Source: an uncultured Clostridia bacterium
GTDB taxonomy: Bacteria > Bacillota > Clostridia > UBA1381
Direction: 5' to 3'
Assembly (NCBI GenBank): GCA_944391225.1
Contig: CALXSS010000021.1
Span: forward strand, 1-33,220
DNA length: 33,220 bases
Part shown: positions 1-8,503 of the stretch, piece after piece
Position numbering within the stretch: the first letter of the stretch is position 1
Layout: each line of letters begins with the position of its first letter
Made by a program: the position numbers and the translations under genes
The notes under the pieces: model-generated
The model's database searches: none
Told to the model about the DNA's origin: nothing
What the model saw: the letters and a program-made list of their open reading frames with translations, nothing else

Positions 1-194
1 ATATGAATATGATCTGGGCATGCTTCTGCTTCTATTAATTCTACTTTCTTTTCTTCGCAAAGCTTTCTCAGTATCTTTCCTATTTCCGCTCTCAGTTGGC
101 CATATATTACTTTTCTCCTATATTTCGGAGCAAATACTATATGATACTGGCACCTATAGGTTGAATGTTCTAAGTGTCTTATTTCATTTTTCAT
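1..194 (-). CDS. tnpA: IS200/IS605-type transposase TnpA, N-terminal part (runs off left edge)
   Basis: Reading the minus strand from ATG at 194 gives about 64 residues to the window edge. They contain YRCQYHIVFAPKYRRKVIYG and EAEACPDHIH, the hallmark start of small Y1 (HUH) transposases that excise and insert single-stranded DNA. The H-I-H metal-binding pair lies at the very edge; the catalytic tyrosine would be beyond it. A GGAGG ribosome binding site lies just upstream (about 204-208). The family is normally about 130-150 residues, so less than half is visible. Whether a tnpB accompanies it cannot be seen. Identification is secure; activity is unknown. Confidence 0.9.
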   Translation of the reverse strand, partial: MKNEIRHLEHSTYRCQYHIVFAPKYRRKVIYGQLRAEIGKILRKLCEEKKVELIEAEACPDHIH

Positions 195-320
195 GTAAAA
201 AACCTCCTGTTATTTTAGTAATGCGATCGCCAAATCTATTACTATTATAACATGAGGTTTTCATATACTAAAGTATTTTTGTTTACCACTGGTATAACCA
301 GTGGTTTTGTCAAGCTAAAG
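195..320 (-). mobile_element. Probable left end of the IS200/IS605 element
   Basis: Upstream of tnpA lies a perfect palindrome ACCACTGGT-ATA-ACCAGTGGT (285-305), a 9-bp stem with a 3-base loop. IS200/IS605 elements have no terminal inverted repeats; TnpA recognises a subterminal hairpin at each end. This hairpin about 90 bp upstream of the start codon fits the left end. The exact cleavage point cannot be fixed, because the other end and the empty site are not visible. Confidence 0.6.
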
Positions 321-325
321 CGTCC

Positions 326-366
326 AAAAAGAGGCTGCTGCAAACTCGACGAGCTTGCAGCAGCCT
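326..366 (-). terminator. Terminator of the GH43-like/GH9-like operon
   Basis: Stem AGGCTGCTGCAA (332-343) pairs with TTGCAGCAGCCT (355-366). Read on the minus strand it is followed by CTCTTTTT (down to 326), a classic intrinsic terminator. The same AGAGGCTGxxGCAA palindrome recurs at 11253 and 28926. Confidence 0.75.
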
Positions 367-398
367 TAGTGGTTTTAGAAATAAATAGTACAGAACGT

Positions 399-466
399 AC
401 GAAACAAAGTGGGCAAAGCCCCATTCCCCGAAAGCGTACGGGGATACGTAAAATGGTGAGCTTCGT
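399..466. other. Nested stem-loop region between IS end and GH9-like gene
   Basis: Nested complementary segments: ACGAA (399-403) with TTCGT (462-466), CCATT (421-425) with AATGG (452-456), and CCCCG (426-430) with CGGGG (439-443). A small GGGC-AAA-GCCC hairpin (411-421) competes for the CCATT arm. On the minus strand this is the 3' untranslated region of the GH9-like operon, before its terminator. No protein function is assigned to it. Confidence 0.35.
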
Positions 467-495
467 TTGTAACATAAATAGAGTTTTTAAAGTAT

Positions 496-3400
496 TTATT
501 CTACAGCTATTTCTTTCACATCAGTATACGGTCTCATACTACTGTTCCAAATGAACAGCTTGACAGTATCATGCTCTGCTGTCAACATTTCTGAATGCTC
601 GTACCTGCCGCAAATATCCGCCACAGCAGTTTTCAGCTCCACCAGCTCGCCGCGGCTATATGCGGCGGCAGTTATCAAAACATTTTCCGCATTTCCTGCT
701 ATAGCCGCGCTTATTCTGCCGTTATCTTCCGAAAAGCTCAATATCTCTATTTCCTCCGCCTCAGCTGCGCTTATACCTGCACTCCTCTCAAAATGGCCTA
801 TCCCATATGAGAATACTGTTTCAGAAACATTTTCGGGCATAACATATTCGCCTACAAAATAATAGCTGTCCTCATTTTCTTCAGTGAGCGTCAACTTAGT
901 TTTTGAACCGCCGTCCTCGCTTACGTATACAAACGCTTTTTCCTGCTTTTCATAATCTATATTTACAGGCGCTCTCAGTTTGATTTTTACCACTGTACCC
1001 GGCGCCGCGCTCGATTTGTCTGTTTCAATGCTAATATTATCTGCCGAGGAATATGCTATAGCCTCATTCCAAGCGGTATTATACGCAACCCAGCCCTCAA
1101 CATAGCCATAATCGGCGTCAGGATCGAAAGGATATGCGTCCTCCTTAGGAGATGCGTCGATCCTTCCCGGCACCTCGCCGAGAACGCCGTTGCCCACATC
1201 CGGGAACTTAGACGGCCAGCCTAAATCCGCGCCCTCAATATCAGTTACAGCGTCATGAAAATACATCATTCCCTGCGGATTTCTGCCAAACATATTGTCG
1301 CGCCCTGCATCGCCTATCACCTTTATGCGTTCCGCTCTTTCCTCGTCCTCCAAAGCCATAGCGGCGGCATAGGCAGCAGCCTGAAATCCTATTTCATTTC
1401 CAGGCTCGTTCATAAGATCAGACGACTGCCCTGCATCCTTTGCAAACGCAGCCCCTGTCCAATAATCCTTGTCATCACCCGCCATTACCGATGACGCCAT
1501 TCTCATATCCCACAGGTTATCTGAGCGCGCAATCATCTTTGCAGTCCAGTATTCTATAGTATCATAAAGACCCTCGGGGGCTCTTTCAGGATACATCAGC
1601 TCAAAATATGCCAAGCCCTCCATAAGCACTCGTTCGCTCATTCTCTGTCCCTTTGAATACACCGGATCGGTAATATCTATCTCATTGATAAGATATTCAC
1701 AGTTGCTGTATGCCGCCTCAAAATACCGTTCTGCGCCCTCGATACCGTCGCGCTTAGCCACCTCGTACATTAGCAGACTAGGAAGAACCGAATGCCCGGG
1801 AGGATATGAACCCTTTATTGTGCCTATTGTTTTTTGTACCGCAAAGAGGTCGTATTGCTCACCGGGGACATTATAATATACCACCGCTCCGGTTTCGTCA
1901 GGATCCCCCCACACATCCATTGTCATATCTCTGAACCTGATGTAGTCCTCATAAGAAACATAGTCGCTTATATACGGATATAGGTAGAGAAAATACGCCA
2001 TCTGTTCCTTGATCAGAGGATGCAGCGCATGTCCGTCTATTACATGGTTTTTATAATACACCTCCGCGGCAAATTTCATAAGCCAGACTATGTTCGGCTC
2101 ATCCTGAGTGCGCAGCGATTCAAATTCGGTGTCCCCTACTCTGTAAACATCATAAGGCAGATTTTCATACAGAGCGGGATTTGACATATACTGCAATACA
2201 AGCGAGTTCATCTCGAACGAGAACTGATGTGAATCGCGCCAGCCTATACCCTTTCTGCCTCGCTCCCACTTATCACAGCGCGACTGCTCCATAAAGTCGA
2301 GAGCGACCGGCACGCTTATGCGCTCGATAAAATTCTTCGCTATCGTAAAATCATAAGACTGCGCTCCGCTGCAGACAAGATAGTATTCCTTTGCGCACTC
2401 GGGCGCAAGCTCTGAAAAATCAGCAATAGAACCTATTACCGTTCCACTGTATACCGTTTCTCCGCTTTCCTTTTCAATGACTGAAAAGCCCGTGCCATCA
2501 GAAACATTTGTAACAGTTGCGCGTTTTACACTCTCCGTGTCAAAACCGGACTGATTAAGAAAAATAGCCGTTGTTTCCGTATCCGTTTCGCTGCTGACAG
2601 TGTCCGGGGCATCAGCCTCCGAAATACCCTTGACAAATCTTATTGAGGTGGCATATGTTCTCTTATTTTCTGTTGTGCGCATTGAGACCGTCACAGCGGT
2701 CTCGCCCGCAGCCTCAACAGCCGCAAGCCTTACCCAGCCGTTTCCGCTCTGATCCACACGCCTTGTCCATACTCCGGCTGACGTTGTTATTTTAAATTCA
2801 GCAAACGCTCCTGACTCCTCCGGCACCCATGTATCTACAGTGTAAACCGCCCGTTCGCCCGCCTCAAGCAAATAAGGGTATCCGCTCCATACAGCAGTGC
2901 TGTTTTTGCTCTCTGATGCGTACGCGCTGCCGCCGTCATGATCCATACCCGCGCATTCCTGCCAGTTTTCCGCCGGAGCAAGCTCTGCCTGCTCCGCGCT
3001 CTCAATTAACACCGAATCCTGCGGATAGGTTATGCTGTATACCGAAATATCATCAACAAGTATTTTTCCTGCATACACCCTTGCTCCGATCACTCCTGCA
3101 GACGGCTTTTTCCTGGCATATACACCGTCAAAAACGCAGTTCCCGTCCACATCGACACTGATACAGCCGTCAATCACATCTATATCCACATCATGCCAAG
3201 CATTCACCGAAAAATTATCCGTTTTCTTTTCAGATAACCTTAACGCGCTGCCGTTCTCCCACTTATACAGTTCATAGCCGCGGTCTGATGATCTTGTTCC
3301 TGCAAAGCGGAACATCAGATAATTATTCTCATCCTCATACATGAACACTATGCCGCCTGAAAAATACTGCAGTGTCTGCTCCGGCTTTATCCGCGCGCTG

Positions 3401-3666
3401 ATTCTGTAATCCGAGCCGTAAAACTCGCTGTTAACGCATATTGCGCTTTTATTGTGAGCGGCGTTAAGTGATAGCGCGCTGTTTCCGTCCTGTGTTGCAA
3501 TAGTGCAGCTTTCATTATCCTGAACAGTCCAGCCGTCAAGCCCGTTTTCAAAGCTTTCCTCAAAAAGCGGCTCAAGGACTGTTTTTTCCGCGCTGATACA
3601 GCACAGCTGTATGCTCAAAGCAGCAGCCGCGGCTGTAATAATAGCTGTTATTCTTTTTAAATTCAT
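496..3666 (-). CDS. Secreted multidomain GH9-like glycoside hydrolase
   Basis: The start is ATG at 3666, with AAGGAGG seven bases upstream, rather than the in-frame ATG at 3687; this gives 1056 residues. Order: signal peptide (1-~27); concanavalin-like sugar-binding domain (~33-212); beta-sandwich (~220-348); Ig-like GH9 N-terminal domain from AIFLNQSGFD (~367-445); (alpha/alpha)6 catalytic domain (~450-875); Ig-like domain (~880-965); C-terminal module ending LFIWNSSMRPYT. GRNPQGMMY (~795) and EGWVAYNTAWN (Glu857) match the GH9 C-terminal motifs with the acid glutamate. The DAGD aspartate motif appears as DSHQ (478-481), so the usual base may be missing. Second gene of an operon, 72 nt after the GH43-like gene. 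GH9 members are mostly endoglucanases; the substrate here is uncertain. Confidence 0.75.
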   Translation of the reverse strand: MNLKRITAIITAAAAALSIQLCCISAEKTVLEPLFEESFENGLDGWTVQDNESCTIATQDGNSALSLNAAHNKSAICVNSEFYGSDYRISARIKPEQTLQYFSGGIVFMYEDENNYLMFRFAGTRSSDRGYELYKWENGSALRLSEKKTDNFSVNAWHDVDIDVIDGCISVDVDGNCVFDGVYARKKPSAGVIGARVYAGKILVDDISVYSITYPQDSVLIESAEQAELAPAENWQECAGMDHDGGSAYASESKNSTAVWSGYPYLLEAGERAVYTVDTWVPEESGAFAEFKITTSAGVWTRRVDQSGNGWVRLAAVEAAGETAVTVSMRTTENKRTYATSIRFVKGISEADAPDTVSSETDTETTAIFLNQSGFDTESVKRATVTNVSDGTGFSVIEKESGETVYSGTVIGSIADFSELAPECAKEYYLVCSGAQSYDFTIAKNFIERISVPVALDFMEQSRCDKWERGRKGIGWRDSHQFSFEMNSLVLQYMSNPALYENLPYDVYRVGDTEFESLRTQDEPNIVWLMKFAAEVYYKNHVIDGHALHPLIKEQMAYFLYLYPYISDYVSYEDYIRFRDMTMDVWGDPDETGAVVYYNVPGEQYDLFAVQKTIGTIKGSYPPGHSVLPSLLMYEVAKRDGIEGAERYFEAAYSNCEYLINEIDITDPVYSKGQRMSERVLMEGLAYFELMYPERAPEGLYDTIEYWTAKMIARSDNLWDMRMASSVMAGDDKDYWTGAAFAKDAGQSSDLMNEPGNEIGFQAAAYAAAMALEDEERAERIKVIGDAGRDNMFGRNPQGMMYFHDAVTDIEGADLGWPSKFPDVGNGVLGEVPGRIDASPKEDAYPFDPDADYGYVEGWVAYNTAWNEAIAYSSADNISIETDKSSAAPGTVVKIKLRAPVNIDYEKQEKAFVYVSEDGGSKTKLTLTEENEDSYYFVGEYVMPENVSETVFSYGIGHFERSAGISAAEAEEIEILSFSEDNGRISAAIAGNAENVLITAAAYSRGELVELKTAVADICGRYEHSEMLTAEHDTVKLFIWNSSMRPYTDVKEIAVE

Positions 3667-3688
3667 TTTGATCCTCCTTGCCGTCATC

Positions 3689-3725
3689 AGGGCTGTATCC
3701 TTTTGCCAAGCTATGATACAGCCCT
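3689..3725 (-). other. Intercistronic hairpin between the GH43-like and GH9-like genes
   Basis: A perfect 11-bp stem, AGGGCTGTATC (3689-3699) with GATACAGCCCT (3715-3725), lies between the upstream stop codon and the ribosome binding site of the GH9-like gene. There is no T-run after it on the minus strand. It is more likely an mRNA-stability or processing structure than a terminator (inference). Confidence 0.5.
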
Positions 3726-3738
3726 GTTTTGTAACTGC

Positions 3739-6083
3739 TTATTCCGCTCTCAGCGGTATAAACACATTAGTTGTAAAGCTTTCGTTGTTGTTGATCCTTG
3801 TTGCGCCGAAAAGCATTACAGGATCGCCATTTTCATCAAACATCAACCATGGTCTTTCAACGCGGCTGTTGTTTGTTGTGCCGTTCTCCCATGTGATATA
3901 ATTGTCAAGCACAAGCATATTCTTAGCCGGCAGCCAATCGGTGATGCCGTTGTCAGACTCAAACAGCACCAGCGCTCCGTCTATTCCGGTAAAGCTTGCC
4001 GCGGCATCGCGCACTACGGCATAATATTTTTCATTTTTTTCTGAATACCATACAAACGGATCCTCCGCCGCAAGAGTTCCCTTGCCCTCGAATATAAGCC
4101 CATCCTGTCTTATGAACGGTCCAGTTGGATCATCTGCTATAGCAACGCCTATCTTTACAACGCCGTTCTTTTTAGAGGTGTCGCCGCCTGTAGTATCCTG
4201 AACCCCTTGTAGATCAAAAGTATCCTGCCGTCGGGCATGACTGTGAGCGCCGGATTTGACACCATCATGCTGTCCCATTTAGATGTTCCGTCCTCATTCG
4301 GCTCAGTGTCAGGCGCGAGCACAGGCTCGTCAAGCCTTGTCCACGGGCCGTCAAGGCTGTCGCTTACGGCAACTCCTATCTGCTGCCTGTTCCGATACTC
4401 ATACCACTGCGGCGAGTATGATGACGGAGTCTCAGCAGTACCCTCGGGAGCGATCGTTCCCATATAATACAGATAATACTTTCCGTCCTTTTCGATTATA
4501 TACGGATTATGCGCTGTTGTGCCGTCCCAGTATTCTCTGCCGCGCGCGCCTATCACGACCTCATTGAACACATATGGACCATCGATATTATCTGACACAG
4601 CGTGAGCTATTTCCGAATGCGATACCCAACCCGGCACAAATCCGTATTCAAGCTTCCAGCGTGAATAGAACACATGATACTTTCCGTCATCGCCCTTAAT
4701 ATAGGAACCGCACCAGGTATAATACCCCTCGTCAAGCAGCTGATTTGATTTTGGCACTTTCTGCACCATCGCCGCAATATCAAATTCGTTTCCGCTGTCA
4801 GTTACCGATACAGTTTCAGTCATTGGTCGCATAGTACCGCTCTCCCATACATATAAATTTACTTCATTCAAATTTGCAGGATCATATTCTCTACTGCCTG
4901 TAAACTCAACAGAATTTGACCCCTGCTCGCTGCCGAGGAGCTCATTTTTATAATCCAAAGAACGCAATGTTCCATCCTCGTTATAAACAGCGTACGCCAA
5001 CACAAGATCTTGTTCTTTTCCGCTGAGGTTGACTATTTCAGATGAGATATTCCCCTTTATCATCTCAAAGCCTTTTATCATTATATCCTTTTTCGGCTCA
5101 GCTGTTATGACAAGATCATCTATATACACTCCCTCATAGCCAGAGGAGGCATAGCCAAGCCCTATCTTAAGGCATGACAAGCCCTGAGCATTTTTGATCA
5201 CGCTTTCCTTATCGAGCAGCGTTTCGCCTGTTTCCTTATTTTTCACAGTCAATCTCTGTGTTTTATTCCCAAAATTCATTTCGGAATGTACGCTGTAGAC
5301 TATGCCGTTAGGCCCTATGCTGCCAGTTTCGGCAGTGGTTGTATATTTCGCGCTGCCGTTAGCGCCGTTATTAAGCGAGTTAGAGCCAAGCGCGGTACTA
5401 AAGCCATAGCGCATCGTTTTTCCCTCTATATTAGCCGCGGACGCTGACTCGCGCAGATAGAATGAGAATATATCCTTGTTATTGTCATCAGTAAATCTGA
5501 TAAATGTATCGCCCGACTCGGCAAGCGGATGATAAATATCCATATCTATGGTGAACCTTTCGCCCATATCCTCAGAAGGTATATCAAACTGTGACACGCC
5601 CGGAGATGACGTGCCGTTTCCGCCCTTGAATTGGAGCATGCCGTTATTCAGGCATACATCAAAGCCCGATCCGCTCTTATTAAAGCCCCACATATCATCG
5701 CTGCTGTCCTCGAAATCAAGGTCAACCAGCTTATAGCGGTACTGCTTTGGCGCATCTTCTCCGTCGACAGTTATTACCTGTTCATTTGCAAAGTTGTCTA
5801 TTCCGTATGACACTGTATATTTGCCGGCTGTTTCGCTGTATTCCGCTGAATCAGCGCCATATATGACCGTATCAGCCGGATCCTTTTCGGTTTCCGTGAC
5901 GCGTATATCATCAATAGTCATACTGCTTGCAGGCGCAGCGCTCCAGCCCTCGGCAGCATCTTCAAAATCCTCTGCCGCCAACAGTCCGGCATCAGGGTTC
6001 GACTCATAGGCTAACGCCGCAAACGCCGTCAATGAGATCGCAGCCACTGCCGCCGCTGCTATCATCCGTTTTATAACTGACAT
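3739..6083 (-). pseudogene. Secreted GH43-superfamily beta-propeller enzyme, one-base frameshift
   Basis: The start at 6083 has a GGAGG site ~8 bases upstream and begins a signal peptide (MSVIKRMIAAAAVAAISL). After it come a LamG-like region (~110-330), a copy of the LYVWESGTMRPM module (~335-430), and a catalytic propeller with TTAHNPYIIE, SNPALTVMPDG, AEDPFVW and ERPWLMFDENGDP blades. The frame breaks at GGGG (4203-4206): with five G the reading continues from IYKG into VQDTTGGD and on to the stop at 3739, giving about 781 residues. Everything after the break is well conserved in the shifted frame, so this is a very recent lesion, a sequencing error or a slippage switch. First gene of an operon with the GH9-like enzyme. 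Exact GH family is uncertain (GH43/32/117-like fold). Confidence 0.7.
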
Positions 6084-6124
6084 ATTCTTTTCCTCCTGTT
6101 TCTCTTTATGCTGCTAAACAATAC

Positions 6125-6150
6125 AGCACGGCGGATCCGTTTTCCGTGCT
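6125..6150 (-). other. 5' leader hairpin of the GH43-like operon
   Basis: AGCACGG (6125-6131) pairs with CCGTGCT (6144-6150). It lies between the promoter and the start codon at 6083, so it would be in the mRNA leader. Confidence 0.4.
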
Positions 6151-6164
6151 CTTTCTATAAGCTA

Positions 6165-6193
6165 ATTATACACAAAAACAGCCGCAATTGTAA
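6165..6193 (-). promoter_or_regulatory. Candidate promoter of the GH43-like/GH9-like operon
   Basis: On the minus strand TTACAA (6193-6188), 17 bp, then TATAAT (6170-6165). The -10 is perfect and the -35 is weak, about 80 bp upstream of the start codon. A weak -35 is compatible with activator-dependent expression (inference). Confidence 0.5.
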
Positions 6194-6236
6194 TGAATTA
6201 TGTTTGACATTATACTGTAATATCTTTATATGCGAA

Positions 6237-6276
6237 CAAAAAAAAGAGGCGGCAAGCCCGTTGAGCATTGCCGCCT
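6237..6276 (-). terminator. Terminator of the stalk-domain protein gene
   Basis: AGGCGGCAA (6247-6255) pairs with TTGCCGCCT (6268-6276). It is followed on the minus strand by CTCTTTTTTT. It lies directly after the stop codon at 6285. Confidence 0.8.
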
Positions 6277-6284
6277 GATAAGTA

Positions 6285-7181
6285 TCAATATTCAATTGAT
6301 ATGAGCCTGTAGGTGTCGTTTCCGTTATAGTTGTACGGAGTAACGACAGCCGTGCCGCTCCCGCTCCTGTGAAGCTTGTCGCTGTAATCGCCTACGGTCT
6401 TATTAGTCAGCTGATAGCAGACGTCAAGCACCTCCTGATAACCTGAATAGTAATTCGTAAAGCCTACGGTATATGTGCCGTCGCCGTTATCATACATCGT
6501 ATCGGCTATAGAGAACGTTCTTGATGCGTCGCCCTCCTCTCCGGAATCGAAATAATAATATCCTCCGTCATAGACAAAATCACGCGTGAACCATTCCTCA
6601 TTATATGACGCCGTGCCATGCTCGACACTCAGCCCGATATACCTGTCCACAGTTTCTGAAACAGCCTGACCCGACACCTTATAATATGCGTTGATATAGT
6701 CGTCAGGCTCAAGATACCTCAAAGCCTCCTCCTCAGAAATGCCTGTCGCGGCGGCTGTGTAGTTCCTTGAATTATGCAGGCAGCCGAAATATATAAGCTG
6801 CTCCCTTGTGGCTGAATGCACGTCAAAGCTGTTAATATCAAGCTCGCTGAAGTTGCTGAGGAAAATATTCAACATATAGATCTGATGATCGGTCATACCG
6901 CTCACAAGCTCTGCCGGAGCGTCGGGGTATACATATCCGTCCTTTGAAAGCTGTATTGTATTATTCTTAAAATCCACATCAAATCCGCCCACAGCATCGG
7001 CAATATCTCTCAGCTTAAAATATGTGCTGTCGTTTATGTTATAGCCCTCCAGGCTTATGCTCTCGCCGTTGAGCAGGACCGGGAAAGGATTGCTTACCGC
7101 CATATACTGTCCTGCCCATGCTCCAGCAGCTCCGAACACTACCGCCCCGGTCATAACTCCTGCTAAATATCCCTTTTTCAT
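6285..7181 (-). CDS. Secreted stalk-domain (copper amine oxidase N-like) protein of unknown function
   Basis: The start is placed at ATG 7181 (MKKGYLAGVMTGAVVFG), because AGAGGTG sits seven bases upstream of it; the in-frame ATG at 7202 has no such site. Length 298 residues. A signal peptide or N-terminal anchor (~1-24) is followed by a short domain (~28-80) with NPFPVLLNGESISLEGYNIN and STYFKLRDIADAVG, the pattern of the copper amine oxidase N-like/stalk domain of Bacillota surface proteins. The remainder (~90-298), rich in Tyr, Asp and Ser, is not recognised. It is transcribed alone, with its own promoter (7218-7246) and terminator. Probably exported and surface-associated; no enzymatic function can be claimed. 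Confidence 0.8.
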   Translation of the reverse strand: MKKGYLAGVMTGAVVFGAAGAWAGQYMAVSNPFPVLLNGESISLEGYNINDSTYFKLRDIADAVGGFDVDFKNNTIQLSKDGYVYPDAPAELVSGMTDHQIYMLNIFLSNFSELDINSFDVHSATREQLIYFGCLHNSRNYTAAATGISEEEALRYLEPDDYINAYYKVSGQAVSETVDRYIGLSVEHGTASYNEEWFTRDFVYDGGYYYFDSGEEGDASRTFSIADTMYDNGDGTYTVGFTNYYSGYQEVLDVCYQLTNKTVGDYSDKLHRSGSGTAVVTPYNYNGNDTYRLISIEY

Positions 7182-7217
7182 TATACCGCACCTCTCTTTC
7201 AATTATATATCACTATA

Positions 7218-7246
7218 ATTATATCATAACTGTTATTGCCATTCAA
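7218..7246 (-). promoter_or_regulatory. Sigma-A promoter of the stalk-domain protein gene
   Basis: Minus strand TTGAAT (7246-7241), 17 bp, TATAAT (7223-7218), 37 bp from the chosen start codon. Confidence 0.7.
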
Positions 7247-7307
7247 GCTAAATTTTCTCAGATCAGCCTATAAGTAAGAAAAGAAATATTATAAAGCTCC
7301 ATTTTGC

Positions 7308-7336
7308 TTGAAAAGCAAATAAATATATGTTATAAT
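7308..7336 (+). promoter_or_regulatory. Sigma-A promoter of the GT51 transcript
   Basis: TTGAAA (7308-7313), 17 bp, TATAAT (7331-7336). The expected start site near 7343 leaves a leader of about 150-240 nt before the 30-codon ORF and the GT51 gene. Confidence 0.75.
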
Positions 7337-7365
7337 CTAATTGAACAGCAGGAAAGAGCAATGAT

Positions 7366-7476
7366 ATGATAGAAACCTCAAGATCGATCCTGCGTCCGTT
7401 TCTTGAATATTATCGCTCTGTATCCGGCGCTGCTTTTTTGTTACGCTTTAACGCTGTATCACGACTGATACTATAA
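7366..7476 (+). CDS. Possible 36-residue ORF in the GT51 leader
   Basis: An ATG at 7366 follows GGAAAGAG (7351-7358) and reads 36 residues, rich in Arg, Leu and Phe, to TAA at 7474. No homology is recognised and the composition is not distinctive, so this may be chance. It is listed because it lies between a strong promoter and the coupled ORF at 7497. Confidence 0.2.
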   Translation: MIETSRSILRPFLEYYRSVSGAAFLLRFNAVSRLIL

Positions 7477-7496
7477 TCATTTGGGAGGATAATACT

Positions 7497-7589
7497 ATGG
7501 TAAAACACAAAGGAATAAAGGCTATGCCTGACGCGGAGACCGTAAACCGCTGTATATCGGGAAAAGCGGCAGATGAGGTGAGGCTATGA
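7497..7589 (+). CDS. 30-residue ORF translationally coupled to the GT51 gene
   Basis: ATG 7497 has a strong GGGAGG site (7482-7487) nine bases upstream and reads MVKHKGIKAMPDAETVNRCI, then ten more residues. Its TGA (7587-7589) overlaps the GT51 ATG (7586-7588) in an ATGA arrangement, typical of translational coupling. The GT51 gene has only a modest GAGGTGAGG site of its own inside this ORF. The peptide is not recognised. It may act as a coupling leader rather than a functional protein. Confidence 0.5.
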   Translation: MVKHKGIKAMPDAETVNRCISGKAADEVRL

Positions 7590-8251
7590 AGTTTTTAAAA
7601 AGATTATTTCTGCTCATACTCATTGTGCTGATGCTTTGCGGAGCTTTCTTTGCCAAAAAGGGCTATGACAAATACCGTTCGGCATTGTCGGAGCTGCCGC
7701 TTGAGAAGGCTATAGCTCAGCTTTGCTCAAAGGAGCACTACACCGAATATGAAGATATACCCTCCGTGTATTTTGACGCTGTAGTCGCCGTGGAGGACAG
7801 GCGCTTTTATAAGCACGGCGGGTTTGACATAATAGGCACAGCGAGGGCAGTTTACAACGACATCAGGGCGCGCGAATTTCTTGAGGGCGGCAGCACGATA
7901 TCCCAGCAGCTTATCAAGAATATCTATTTCAGAAATGACGATACGCTCACAAGAAAAATAGCTGAGATCTTTTTAGCCGTCAGGCTTGAAAAAGAATACG
8001 AAAAGAAAGATATACTCGAATTCTATGTAAACGGCATATATTATGGCAGCGGCTATTACTGCATCTATGACGCCGCAGAAGGGTATTTCGGCAAAGAGCC
8101 TGTAAGCATGACGTTTGATGAATGCACGCTGCTTGCCGGCATACCGAACGCCCCGTCGGTATATTCGCTTGACGTAAACCCGGAGCTTGCCCGGCAGCGT
8201 CAGCAGCATGTGATAAAATGTATGGAGGAATGCGGATACATAACTCAATAG
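7586..8251 (+). CDS. Monofunctional peptidoglycan glycosyltransferase (GT51)
   Basis: A 221-residue protein with one N-terminal membrane anchor (~5-24: LKRLFLLILIVLMLCGAFF) and a single GT51 transglycosylase domain on the outer face of the membrane. The family motifs are present in order: VAVEDRRFYKHGGFD with the catalytic glutamate (~residue 73), EGGSTISQQLIKN, RKIAEIFLAVRLE, and ILEFYVNGIYYGSG. There is no transpeptidase domain, so it resembles MtgA-type enzymes (about 220-270 residues) that polymerise lipid II into glycan strands. Its start overlaps the stop of the 30-codon ORF. Two hairpins close the transcript (8250-8268 and 8275-8316). Not obviously linked to the polysaccharide genes. 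Confidence 0.9.
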   Translation: MKFLKRLFLLILIVLMLCGAFFAKKGYDKYRSALSELPLEKAIAQLCSKEHYTEYEDIPSVYFDAVVAVEDRRFYKHGGFDIIGTARAVYNDIRAREFLEGGSTISQQLIKNIYFRNDDTLTRKIAEIFLAVRLEKEYEKKDILEFYVNGIYYGSGYYCIYDAAEGYFGKEPVSMTFDECTLLAGIPNAPSVYSLDVNPELARQRQQHVIKCMEECGYITQ

Positions 8252-8316
8252 CGGCGAGTTTTGCCGCTATAATCAAAACAGCTCCGTTCCGGCTGTCCGG
8301 AACGAAGCTGTTTTTT
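8250..8316. terminator. Two hairpins forming a bidirectional terminator between convergent genes
   Basis: AGCGGC (8250-8255) pairs with GCCGCT (8263-8268). Then AAAACAGCT-c-CGTTCCGG (8275-8292) pairs with CCGGAACG-a-AGCTGTTTT, ending at 8314. T-runs lie at 8311-8316 on plus, and as the complement of 8275-8278 on minus. It serves both the GT51 gene and the small protein gene at 8322-8480. Confidence 0.8.
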
Positions 8317-8321
8317 ATATT

Positions 8322-8480
8322 TTATTGTTGTTTTCCGAAAAGCGTTCCAACATTAGTTGTGATCGACGCGTTCAAACCGTTTTTTTCCTCATCAGCAGCA
8401 TTGGAATCTCCGGATGAGGTTATCACTGATTCTCTTTCAAAATAATCTATCTCGATTTTTGGCATATCATATCTTTCCAT
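8322..8480 (-). CDS. 52-residue small protein, first copy of a conserved-leader family
   Basis: ATG at 8480 has GGGAGGA seven bases upstream and reads 52 residues to TAA at 8322. The N-terminal half contains MPKIEIDYFE and SVITSSG. It matches the second small protein (30953-31114) through the pattern aromatic-x-x-P-x-I-[D/E]-I-x-x-F-x-x-[D/E]-x-[V/I]-[V/I]-T-x-S-G. The C-terminal halves differ; here it is polar (DEEKNGLNASITTN) and ends GKQQ. There is no signal peptide, no membrane segment and no cysteine. The gene starts 24 bp from the MITE-like element at 8504 and ends in a strong terminator. The ribosome binding site plus the cross-window match make it a real gene. Function unknown. Confidence 0.75.
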   Translation of the reverse strand: MERYDMPKIEIDYFERESVITSSGDSNAADEEKNGLNASITTNVGTLFGKQQ

Positions 8481-8503
8481 AATGCTTTCCTCCCGATCAT
8501 GAT

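Noticed and set aside
252-554. 100-codon plus-strand ORF across the IS end
   Set aside because: It runs through a palindrome, a terminator and the antisense 3' end of the GH9-like gene, with no ribosome binding site or recognisable protein sequence.
6204-6232. Plus-strand promoter-like TTGACA-17-TATATG
   Set aside because: It points into the terminator and antisense into the stalk-domain gene, with no plus-strand gene downstream; AT-rich chance match is more likely.
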